From positions 124,001 to 188,000 of the forward strand of contig ML976699.1 of NCBI GenBank assembly GCA_010015655.1: DNA of 64,000 bases, written 5' to 3'. The notes below the pieces were generated by a model that was not told the origin of the DNA, ran no database searches, and saw nothing but the letters and a program-made list of their open reading frames with translations. The DNA is from Bimuria novae-zelandiae CBS 107.79 (lineage: Eukaryota > Ascomycota > Dothideomycetes > Pleosporales > Didymosphaeriaceae). The translations under genes were made by a program, and so were the position numbers. How positions within the stretch are numbered: the stretch's first letter is position 1; each line of letters opens with the position of its first letter. This document shows, piece by piece, positions 1-9,700 of this stretch.

Positions 1-697
1 GCGATGTCTCATCACTACCATAATGCTTTTAGACATCGCGACAAGTTCGTCGTTCCGCACTGCATTTCTTTCGCTGCCACCACCTGAGATATTTATTCAC
101 TCCAAACCCGGACTTATTCGCAAAATGCGCCTAGCGGAAAGGTAAACTAACAAGCTGTTGTATAGGCTATTTATCGCCGACCTGGCCAGGTACGGTGCCA
201 CAGCTGTGGAGTGCGTGGCGACGAGAAACGTATATTACGCAGGGATCGGCATCACCGCAAGTGTGGGACTGATCATTTGGCGTTTCCAGTTTGCCTGTGT
301 AAAGCAAGGATCAGAGTGCGAGAGCTAGAGAAGGAGCTTGTTAAGGCGGATATGGACTCCTTCCCACTTTAGTTGATAGAGTATTTATGGAACAAAGACT
401 CCACGAATTGAGGGAGATTATAGTGACTCAGTGTTGCGCACTCCGTATGACTCTCTGTAATAAAAAATGACTCCACCGGGCCCGAACGCATATAGTACGC
501 ATCGCTAACGCTGATGAACTACATGAATCTAGTCACACGGCTGCAGTAGCCGCCATACTAGTAAAAGAGCACTTCCTTTCTCTCTTTGCACTGCATCATC
601 TTCACTTCTCGCCAACAATTCCACCATAATTTATCAAGATCACGCGTCGATCAGATATCCAAACTAACCCAGAGCAAAGAATACCCAAGCGATCGAT
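1..697. other. No gene recognised, left edge
   Basis: No convincing open frame, splice-supported exon or RNA gene is visible on either strand. The stretch just before 698 is CT-rich, which would fit a promoter or 5' leader for the small candidate gene that follows. Confidence 0.5.
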
Positions 698-955
698 ATG
701 AATAACTATTCTGAGATAACCACAGCAAGTCTGAAAACCTCCTGTACGTCTAAACGATGCAACTAATATTGCAAGTTAATAGTTCCAGTGCCTATCTCTC
801 TCCGCTCTGAGCCGCCAGCATGTCAGGTTCACTACGACCAGATACTCTTCGGCACGTTTGGCGTTGGCTTCTCGTTCATCATAGTTATTGCTTTCCTGGC
901 GCCGCTCATGAAGGCGAGCGGGAAGAAAGTTTGGGCGAGATGGCAACGGAACTAG
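698..955 (+). CDS. Small single-span membrane protein candidate, two exons
   Basis: This is a candidate small gene that becomes coherent only after splicing. The ATG at 698 opens a short exon of 46 nt. It is followed by a GTACGT donor at 744, a branch-like CTAAT, and an acceptor at either 782 or 788; both acceptors keep the same downstream frame. Exon 2 runs to TAG at 953-955. The product is about 70 residues and has one strongly hydrophobic segment (around GVGFSFIIVIAFLAPL) followed by a basic tail rich in K, R and W. That shape fits a small ER or mitochondrial membrane protein. I do not recognise the family. The support is the splice signals plus the membrane segment, so the model is tentative. 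Confidence 0.35.
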
Positions 956-1390
956 CCAATTTCGAAGAGAAGCCGCTTTGTTCTATTGTTTTTCTAGTTA
1001 TGCAGTCTTGTGTTAGTCACTAGTAATAAAAATTGATTCTTTACACTATGTTGTTCTCAGTCCGTTGCCTCCGTCGATGCGGGATTGCCTCACGGTGGCG
1101 TACCGATGCCCACGATGAGTGTGCCATTCACTGTTCTCAAAACCCACTCTTAATAGCGCTTGCTTTCATGTACCTACTGAGCTTCACCCATACGTTTAGA
1201 ACATACTTCAAAAGCCCGTCTTCGCTTAAACATCAAGCGCTTGCAATCCTTAGCTATCTGACCCCTTTCCTGTCCTCGAAACGCTCAGAATATTGGTAAG
1301 TATACCCACCTACCGCCACCCCATCACTCCGCGACGAAGGCTTACGATCGCAGCACAGCAATCGATCCACCCTTCCCGCAACAGCTCACT
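956..1390. other. Spacer between two small-protein candidates
   Basis: It contains an 88-codon open frame at 1033-1299 that has no recognisable domain and reads like chance coding. I see no other structure. Confidence 0.4.
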
Positions 1391-1561
1391 ATGGCTCCTC
1401 AGCCGGTAAAACTCGACCGCGAATTGCTTATAGTGGTTGCGCTCGAGTTGGGCGGAGCTTTCTGCGGGGCGATGGCTGGGTTCTTTCTCATGGAGGGGAT
1501 TCCATACTGCATCAGGACGTTGAGGCGCGGACCGAAGAAGAAAGAGGGGAATGCTGTGTAG
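1391..1561 (+). CDS. 56-residue single-span membrane protein candidate
   Basis: This is a continuous 57-codon frame with its start in good fungal context (CTCACTATGG) and its stop at 1559-1561. The product has a charged N-terminus (KLDREL), a central hydrophobic stretch of about 25 residues rich in G, A and F, and a basic tail (RRGPKKK). This is the layout of a small single-pass membrane protein. It resembles the candidate at 698-955 in overall design (one span, then a basic C-terminus) but not in residues, so I do not call them paralogues. The family is unrecognised. It is about 140 bp from the Tc1/mariner insertion. Confidence 0.4.
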   Translation: MAPQPVKLDRELLIVVALELGGAFCGAMAGFFLMEGIPYCIRTLRRGPKKKEGNAV

Positions 1562-1700
1562 ATAGCTAGCGGTGTTTGAGTAGGAATGTAGCTGTATTAC
1601 ATGAGGTTATTTTTATGTCGTTGTAATAGAAATTTGTACCTCGCCAGATTACCTATGGTAGCCTGGATGATATGCATTTGTGTACTGCGTATACACTCTA

Positions 1701-1737
1701 CAATGGGTGGAAAAAAGTGGACTATCGCTCACGTGAA
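1701..1737 (+). repeat. Left terminal inverted repeat of the Tc1/mariner element
   Basis: The repeat starts CAATGGGTGGAAAAAAGTGG and ends at ...CACGTGAA. It is the exact reverse complement of 3444-3480 over 37 bp. The TA target duplication is at 1699-1700. Confidence 0.95.
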
Positions 1738-3443
1738 ATTCCTTGGCTGAACACCGAAAATTTCAGCTACATTGTGAATTTACCATCAAAGTAGCTTTTA
1801 AGCAGCAATATACTAGATGTAAAGGTATTTAAATTATGCCGTAAAGTTGTTATTATAATCAGCTTTTTCACAAGCTTTAGCCACATCACAAAAGTAATTA
1901 GGATAAAGTTAATAAGCTATATATTGCCTTATCGTCTCATCTTCCTGCCAAATAAATTATACAAATACCACCGCATTGTTTTTAGCTTATTTTAACGCGC
2001 TTTTCACTTTATAGTCCTCTAAGAAACCCTTAAGCCTGCCAAAACAGCGCTTAATTAGGTGTAGATTAGGTAAGTTAAGGAAGTATAGAGTAAAGCGTAT
2101 GTCCTTCTCTTCAATTTCAGGTGCGCAATATTAGAGCCCTAGGCTATAGAAGTAGACGTTATCTTATACTAAAAACACCTAAGCACAAGGGTTATTAGCG
2201 CGTACAGCTTTGTAGTAGGGAAAAACAACGTCCTTAAGCACCCGTTTAGCGTACCAGATCCTGTTCATGCCCTTCCCACTTTTGTATACAAAGTTCTTGT
2301 ATTTAAAGAACTTATTAGGAGTAATAAGGTTTTTACAACTAGCCTAGAGGGCTCTTCCCTTTTTACTAGTAGCTTAATTAGCAGCCTTAGTAGCCTTGTT
2401 ATAATAAAGAATATTATAATTAATCTTACTAAGAGCGCGCTCCTCCTAGGTGCTAGTAATATCTGCACGGGCCCTCTTATTATTAATTAATTTATAAGCC
2501 CTTTTATTAGCTTTACGTACGCGCTTAAGTGTCTCCTCGCGATCCTCCTCCTTCTCTACTACCTATACTAAACATAGGCGTTTTAGACTGCAAATAGTAG
2601 TATTAGTAGACGTAGCAGCGCAGATTATAAGGCTAAAAGAGGGTAGGCAATATAGGAAGGCGTATTTATTAGCTAGAGCGCTACGTGCCCTTTAAACGTA
2701 CCGCTTACCTCCGCGAAGATTCCTGCCTCTAATTAATTTACTAGTTTTGTTATAGCAAATAAATATAAGCTTAGGAGCAAAGCACTTATGTGTGGTAAAG
2801 ATCTAAGTAACGTAGCGCTTTTAGTTACGTATATCGTCGCCGTCAAGCTCAGGCTTCTTTAGGCGTACACCTCGTATAATAGCGTAGGTGTGGTCGTGAT
2901 CGCGGTGCTCGTAAGCAATTTTAACTAGTGTAGGATGGCTTACTGTAATCCCGACCTCTTAGAAGACGTAGCGGGTTAATTCTTTAATATTGTAAGTACT
3001 AAATTATATAATAGCGTTACGTATTTAAGCACTAAGCTTGCTGCCGTTACGTACCTTAGATTTAGCTCTAGGGGGACCAATACGGGTAGCATGGACTTTA
3101 GCTAGCAAATTATTAAGCAATAAATTAAGCGAGGCCTCCGCATAAGCCTTTTTAACCTTCTTAAAGACTTTCTGTGGTGTTAAGATGCTCAAACCCATCG
3201 CGCCAGCGATATAGGCGTATTCAGTGTTCAAGAGCTTGCGTAGGGCTACAATAGCACCTTTCTAAGCCTCTGTAAGGTTGCGAGAGTCGTTCGGGCGGCC
3301 GCTAGTGCGTTAAGGTGGCATAATGGGTGTTATTAGCGAAAAAAATCGCTATATACGAGGTGGTGATAGAGTCCTGGTGTTCAGTTTGGAGCTGAGGCAC
3401 GGACCAAGTGCCCTTATTGATAAGATAACTAGCGCCTTGGCAG

Positions 3444-3480
3444 TTCACGTGAGCGATAGTCCACTTTTTTCCACCCATTG
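3444..3480 (-). repeat. Right terminal inverted repeat of the Tc1/mariner element
   Basis: It mirrors 1701-1737 without mismatch, and the second TA copy is at 3481-3482. The repeats are unmutated although the interior is heavily mutated. Confidence 0.95.
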
Positions 3481-3482
3481 TA

Positions 3483-4058
3483 TGTGACAGGTTTTGTAAC
3501 TCATCCTGTCGCAACTCCCTAGCGTTATAATTGCTGTACGTTGCGTGATTTGTCTAGGTCATTTGTGATAATGAAAGAGAAGCCCAGCATTCGCATACAG
3601 GACCACGCGCCCTTGCTAATTAGTGAACCTCGCCCGGATAGCCAACACGAACTTCGTCGCGTACGTGATGTGGCGAAACGCGTGTCCTACCCCGCATACG
3701 CGTTGTTGCAAAACATTTCTCCGCAACTAGTAAAGATGCGCCCCACTGGTCGCATAAAAGTGGACCAGGACCCAAGGACGTGCCTTCCTCAACCACAACC
3801 TCAACTACTTTCCCTCCATTACGCCCGTCCCCTCAACACCAAAACTATCGTCAACTTACATCACCACTACGACGCTGTTACCTCGCGCGCCAGTGGTTTG
3901 AAGCCTAGAGGGGATACACCATCCTCTTGCGTTAAGCTAGAAGCAGGCCATAAAAACCGAAGTTAATAGCAGGAAAACATAATAAGAAAACCACAGGATA
4001 AACAATACGGGAGGGAAACATTGATCACGGACGCAGTCAAGTAAACCCAGCCTCCACC
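3483..4058. other. Probable promoter and leader of the MYND gene
   Basis: A 141-codon open frame (3541-3966) has no ATG at its start and no domain. I see no independent gene. The stretch likely holds the upstream region of the MYND protein that starts at 4059. Confidence 0.45.
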
Positions 4059-4727
4059 ATGGCATCCACCCCTCTCTCCCCCTCCACCAGCACCCGCGCC
4101 GAATACACCGCCAACGCAACCTCGGTCCCCCTCCCTCCCTCCCCTCCAGCGCACGATATATGGGTCGCCTACGCCTCCACGTACCAGGCGCTCAGCGCGG
4201 CGCTTGCCGCCCACCCTGCGATGGCGCCCAACCTACACCAGACGTACAACACGCCCGCGGCCGACAAGAACCGGGTGTACTTCATGTGGGACTTCGTGGG
4301 GCGCACGCTGTCCATGCTCTTCCAAACAGACCCTTCTGTCGCGCCAGGCGAGGACCCCAACGACGAGGTCTCCCGCGACGTGCTGAGCCGCACGTTTATG
4401 TCGGCGAAACTTATCCTGGATCATAAGCCGGGGATGCTGGATCAGATGGTGGAGGGGAATTATCCGGAGCAGAGGGGGAAGCATCCAGCGTTTGGGGAGG
4501 AGATTTTAGAACTGGCGCGGAAGTTGTATGGGCTTGTGGGGTTGGGGCAGGAGGGCGAGGGCGTGGAGAGGTGTAAGGTGTGTATGAGGAGGGAGAAGAG
4601 AGAGGAGGGGGGAGCGTTGTTGAGGTGTGGTGGGTGTAGGGAGGCGCTGTATTGCTCGAGGGAGTGCCAGAAGACGGATTGGAAGAAGTTTAAGCATAAA
4701 GATAAGTGTCGGAAGGGAAGGGGTTGA
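4059..4727 (+). CDS. MYND-type zinc-finger protein
   Basis: This is a single-exon gene of 222 codons with its ATG in an excellent context (TCCACCATGG). The C-terminus is a complete MYND finger, a zinc-binding protein-interaction module. Its eight ligands are C172, C175, C190, C193, C199, C203, H213 and C217, with the typical YCSRECQKTDWKKFKHKDKC core. The N-terminal 165 residues form no domain I recognise. They begin with a Ser/Thr/Pro-rich low-complexity segment and continue as a helical-looking region. The finger sits at the very C-terminus with no SET or DUF4470 partner, so this is a small adaptor-type MYND protein, not a methyltransferase. Base use shifts within the gene: the first half is C-rich and the second half is G-rich. 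The partner and pathway are unknown. Confidence 0.85.
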   Translation: MASTPLSPSTSTRAEYTANATSVPLPPSPPAHDIWVAYASTYQALSAALAAHPAMAPNLHQTYNTPAADKNRVYFMWDFVGRTLSMLFQTDPSVAPGEDPNDEVSRDVLSRTFMSAKLILDHKPGMLDQMVEGNYPEQRGKHPAFGEEILELARKLYGLVGLGQEGEGVERCKVCMRREKREEGGALLRCGGCREALYCSRECQKTDWKKFKHKDKCRKGRG

Positions 4728-4918
4728 AGACAGAATGGTGTTTGATCATGTTACCTAGCAGAGATGGGGCGAGGGCGCAGGAGGCGGTCGTTGGGAGGTA
4801 ACGATGGTGCTGCCTTCCCTGAACCATGGCTGGCAGGGACACTACGAATAGTGAAGGCAGGAACTAAGCACGCCTGAAGGCGTGGAATGCAGTTTCTTTC
4901 TCTCACTTTCAAGAAATT

Positions 4919-4988
4919 CTCCACCACATCCACTCCACCACATACACTCCACCACATATACTCCACCACATATACTCCACCACATGCA
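4919..4988 (+). repeat. Minisatellite, five 14-bp units
   Basis: There are five head-to-tail units of 14 bp based on CTCCACCACATATA (4919, 4933, 4947, 4961, 4975), differing only in the last four bases. It lies about 40 bp upstream of the ankyrin reading frame, probably in its leader or promoter. Confidence 0.9.
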
Positions 4989-5029
4989 CACCATCACAGC
5001 GGCAACAACACCACCACCACGATAAAGCT

Positions 5030-5959
5030 ATGGCCGAATCAACTGCCACAGATCCACAGAACCCTCCAAGCTCCCACGACTCGACCACAGGCACAGACAC
5101 AGACAAACTCCTCGCCGACGATGACCCCGCCACCCCTCTCCTCGCCAGCAAGTATGGCGACGTCGCAACTCTACAAAGCTTGCTATCACAGTCACAATCC
5201 GCGGAGATAATGTTCAAAGGCAGGAGCACCTTCCCTGATATCGATCATTCTTCAGGCGAGGTGCTGGTAGCTCCAAGGTCTAACGTTGACATTGCTTTCC
5301 ATCTCGCGATTCTGTATGAGCGGCCTGCTGTTCTGACCACCTTGATGGATTTCTCAACACGCCGAGGCATCCCCATTAATAGCTTCGTAACGCGACAGAA
5401 CATCGATTTAGCTCTCCAGAATGGGTGAGGCTGGGTATTCGAGGCACTAGGAGCTGCAAACCGGGATATCGTCCACTTCAGCTGCCACGGTAACGCACTC
5501 TTCTACGAGGCCGTCCGGTTCGGCCAAGTCGATGTCGTCGAGTCACTTCTCAAGGTCGGCGCGAATCCAATGGAGTTTCTCTGGCACCCGGGTTGTGGCC
5601 GTACTTACGGAACGTCGCTATGGTTTCACGCCGCGGCCGCAAAAGGTCCGCGCATGACCGAGCTGCTCCTGGAGCACCAGCTCCCGACCATGAAAACGGG
5701 GGCGTTGCATGCTGCTGCGGGCTACGGGAAGCTGCATACTATATGCCTCATGGAGCATGGCGCGGACCTGGATGAACGCATTAAAGACGCGCACGGCAGG
5801 ACGCCGATGCATGCCGCAGCGAAGTAGGGAATAGTCAAGGCCATAGAGGTGCTGAAGAGGGTTAGGGCAAAGGATGACATGAGAGACGACAATGGGGAGA
5901 CGCCGGCGCAATTGTTGGCGCGCGGTCCGACAAGGGGGCCAAATGCTAAGAAGTATTAG
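5030..5959 (+). pseudogene. Ankyrin-repeat protein, broken by two in-frame stops
   Basis: One reading frame of 310 codons runs through the whole region and is interrupted by TGA at 5426-5428 and TAG at 5825-5827. The coding character continues unchanged after each stop, without a frame change. After the first stop the frame reads EALGAANRDIVHF, then EAVRFGQVDVVESLLKVGAN, a textbook ankyrin helix pair. Later stretches such as GALHAAAGYGKLHTICLMEHGADL and AHGRTPMHAAAK are further repeats. The last stop sits inside a repeat, before GIVKAIEVLKR. Both stops are one C-to-T change from a sense codon (CGA, CAG). No splice pair removes either stop in frame. The intact protein would have been a small ankyrin adaptor of about 309 residues. 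Confidence 0.75.
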
Positions 5960-6721
5960 CACACATCGACGAGGCGCCCGGCGATGTTGGGGCTGCTATA
6001 TCAGAGTTATTGAGCATGAGTTGAGAGACGTGGAGAGGAGTACGGTTGAGCTGTATGTTTAGAGGCATAGTTTATGACTGAAGTATCGGTATGTTCATAC
6101 TGTTTTCACTGTTGGATTGTTTGTTGGATGTGAGCGGGGGCTTTGCGGTAGCAAGGGTGCACTTGTGGTGGGTAAGGCGTGACTATGCGCTGTTTGAATG
6201 AGCGAGCGTGATGAATCCCGAACATCTTGACTGGCCGGCTTGGCTACCAACGGCGGGGGCTTGAGTTGTACCTTACTCTCACGTAACCTGCGCGCTGGAG
6301 CTTTTCCTTACACACGCCCTCCAAACCGGCTTTACTATCCACTCGCATATCCGCCCTATTTTTACACGTCATTCCATTGCGCCTTTAATTGCATAAACAT
6401 CGCTTGCTATGCATATCGCACAATCTGCCCAAGTCACTAGTGGCAGGGAGAGAAAACCTCACCAGCAGTAAAACTACACCTCTCATCATCCATAGTAATA
6501 GGTATTCTCGATTAAACAACACACAGCAAAGCACTATCAATGGAATATCGCCCAGAAGCAGCCCAACCCAAGAGCAGCCCACCCCGTAGATCATCACGAG
6601 GTTGCCCAGCCACGTACGCATCCAACGCCCAGTCCAAATATCGCACTCCTATGTGGGCACAGATCCCATCCCACTCATCATATATGCAACCTCCTAGATG
6701 CGTCCCTCCCTATATGCACGC
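5960..6721. other. Intergenic, between ankyrin pseudogene and RhoGEF 3' end
   Basis: Short open frames on both strands show no domain. The stretch likely contains the 3' untranslated region of the RhoGEF gene, which ends at 6722 on the minus strand. Confidence 0.5.
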
Positions 6722-9700
6722 CTACTCCTTCTGCCCCTCATTAAGCACCAACTCGACCACAACCTGACACCTCTCCTGCTGCGGGTGCTGCAAACTCAGC
6801 TTGATTGTGCGATTATGGCTGGATCCCCCGCTCAACCCGTCATCGAGGCACTTGACATCGCGCCCACTGATGACCTGTCGTAAGCGGCCGTTCTGCGCGT
6901 TTCGGATTTCGATAAAGTCGGGGTCGAAAAGCAGGACATATGGTCCGTACATAGCTGCGGAGTTCGCCTTGCCCACAAACTCCATGATGACGGAGCGGCT
7001 GATATCGCCTAACTTGTTGACGTACACGGCGCACTCCTGGTAGCAGAGCAGGAACTCTTGGTCCGAGAGGCGGAACATGCCAAGGGGCTTCTGCTGTTCG
7101 AGGCGCGAGGCGATGGTAGCGACGTGGGATTGGCGGAGGTCGGGGACGGACCAGGGCTGTTTCTTATCCAGTGTTAAGACCTCGAAGCCTTTCTGGGTTG
7201 AAATGGCAAGAGATGAGTGGAACAGGTCGATGCCGAAGCAGTCCGTGGGAATGTAGAACTCGTCGTACTCGCGGAAGAACTCCGTGCGCCCGGATTTCCA
7301 TACCCGCGACTTCTTCTCTGTTGACTTCTGGTATACGGGCTCCAAGACCTTGAACGTCGAGGAGATGCCTTCGCGCTTTTTGTAGAAAACTAGGGTTCGA
7401 TCTTTCATGACGCCGGTCGCGAAGAAGCCAATGTCTCTTGCGCCTGACAGCTTCTGGGGTGCTCTTCGGGTAGAGTCATTCGACGGTGGCACACCACTTA
7501 TAGGGCAGACCGCATCAAGGTGGTAAGCAATCAGTGCCTTGTCGGAGACGAGCAGCATCAAGCTGAACTGCTCCAGTACCGCGATCTGTGTGACCTTGGG
7601 TATTTGAATCGCCTTCACGCTGTTAGCCTATGGCCCGGAATGTGTGTCCTGTATAGTGGAAACCTACCTTGGTCCAGCCGCGAGGGTTGTCGTACTCAGA
7701 AATGTAAACGCCAATATCCGTGCCAACTGCAACCATATGCTTGCCATACGGCTGGTTAAACGCAGTGGCGCAATTTACCCGTGCACGACAGATAGGGACA
7801 GGTCGACCGGAGTTTGAGAAAAGCTTCTCGACTTCGTCTATTGAACGGTCGAGTGGTGTACCTTTGATTGTAATGCTCTTTTGGGAAGGCATCGCACTCT
7901 CGTAGGCGAAAGCTGCGTCTGCCATGACTCGCAGCCGGAAAGGTTCGGCATTTTGTGCGAACAGTGCAGCAGCGTGATTCGTTTTCGCGATGATGAGCTT
8001 GTCGCACCACTCGGCCCGATTTTGTGCGGTGGGAGCAAACAATGTGTATGTTTCCTTGCCGAGATGTTTGACGCGGAAAGGGTACATGATCTTCTCGTCT
8101 CTTCCGTTTTCTAGATTGACGGGCTGGCCTATGGTTTTCCCCGATCCACCGGTGTTTGTTGAAGACAATGAGTTCGAGGTGTTCGTGTGTTGCAATATTC
8201 CGGGCATAGGTCCGTTAATACCAGCACCACGTGCCAAACGTACTTCTGATGTGCTCTTCTGTACTGGTGTGACAGCAGCGATACCCTTGACAGCCGATCG
8301 AATGACAGGATCGTCATCTTCACTCTCCAAGACGAGCAGGTCCATCGGTATAGGCAACCTAGAGACATCGTACTTCTCAGACTTCGTCACGCCGTCGTTC
8401 TCGCGATACGTGACCGTCTTCGCAAGGACCAGGTAGTGGTCGAATAGAAGGGCGTGCGTCTCCAGCCATGTGAACCTGTTGCCACCCATTCTTAATAGGT
8501 CGCCTTTGAAGATGAGCTCTCGCCCGAGATGGTCGAGATTGAGCTCAACACGCTGCATGCCTGGTCGTAGGATAAGCTTCGCCTGCAGGTCGCTCAAGTC
8601 AACCTTCCTGGTCATCTCAGCAACACGCGTATCGCACTCCATTGTCACCACCTTGATTTCATCTCTTGCCATTTCCAAGTTCCTCTTCTCCTCGTTCTCA
8701 ATCTTCGACTTCTTAAGGACGGAGTCGATGAGAAGACCATAATGTTGCAACCTGGTAATGGGCCCCTTCAGGAACGTATTCCAGTCTAGTTTGTTTGCTG
8801 CCTTGTTGTTCCGAGCTTCATCGAGGAACGTGCGGAACAACATGTTCTTATCAGCTTCTTGGCGAACGAGGAAATTCGCGTACGGGAAGGCAGAGGAGTA
8901 CTCAATATAGGCGTGCTTTGCCTTTCTGATCCATTCTCGGAAGATGTCGCTAAAACCGACAACCCACGGCCCTTGCTCTTGCTGTCGATACTTCATCTGC
9001 GGTAAGAGATGCTCCTCGTTCGCTTTCTTCACTGCGTCCACTTTGCTGAAGACGTCCTTAATGAATTTGTTCAGCTTCTTTGGAGGGATGACCGGTGGCT
9101 GCGCGGCTATCAGACGATCTCGGTACAAAGTGCGAAGAACATCTAATCGCTGCATGTAAGCTTCTTCACCTTGCACAATCTCGTGGATGATGTTTTGTCG
9201 CTCGATTTCCTTCTTGTCCGCGCCTTCAAGCGATTCTTTGGTGAGGTTGTAGAACGTCGCCCAGTCGCCGGATTGTTTTGAAATGGACGGAGAAGCCAAA
9301 TCGAGCTTCTTGATGGTTCGTTGGCAATGGTGTGCGTAACATCGCCCAGGCACAGTGTACGTGTGTAGCTTTGGCGCATAACAGCCCCCGTTTGTGAGCT
9401 GGAAAATTACACCCGTCATGGTCTCCGACGAGAACTTCAACCATTCCTCTTCATGTACCAGAGTGCCAGCCTTGTACATTTCTGCTACAACACGGCTTGC
9501 AAGCGTTTCAGCATCCGCAATGTTCATGGTAGGGACTTTGTGGGTAAAAAGCGCGATGAGGCCCTCCCGAATAGGTCCTTCTTTCAGGTCATTCTCTCCC
9601 TCGGTCATGCTCTTGAGCCATGCAATGATGGAGCTCAACGCCCATGGTTCAGTGCATTTCTTGAAGTCATTGCTCGACAGCTTAGCCGGATTGAAGCGCT

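Larger units (their letters stand above)
1701..3480 (-). mobile_element. Tc1/mariner DNA transposon, RIP-degraded
   Basis: The element is 1,780 bp and is bounded by perfect 37-bp terminal inverted repeats flanked by TA dinucleotides, the target duplication typical of Tc1/mariner elements. The interior is AT-rich and full of TpA. A transposase reading frame is on the minus strand, starting near 3320. It has an N-terminal helix-turn-helix-like region (readable in 3025-3231) and many TAA/TAG stops at positions where CAA or CAG would fit. Near 2740-2760 the minus frame reads ICYNKT where a CYDET-type motif is expected, meaning D to N and E to K, both G-to-A changes. These are the changes expected of fungal RIP. 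The size and layout resemble Molly of Parastagonospora, but I cannot confirm identity. It cannot encode a functional transposase. Confidence 0.88.

Noticed and set aside
3302..3514. 70-codon minus frame starting in the transposon end
   Set aside because: It is read mostly through the 37-bp inverted repeat and its flank; the transposase frame is a different one.
3541..3966. 141-codon plus frame before the MYND gene
   Set aside because: Begins without ATG, shows no domain and likely is leader or promoter sequence.
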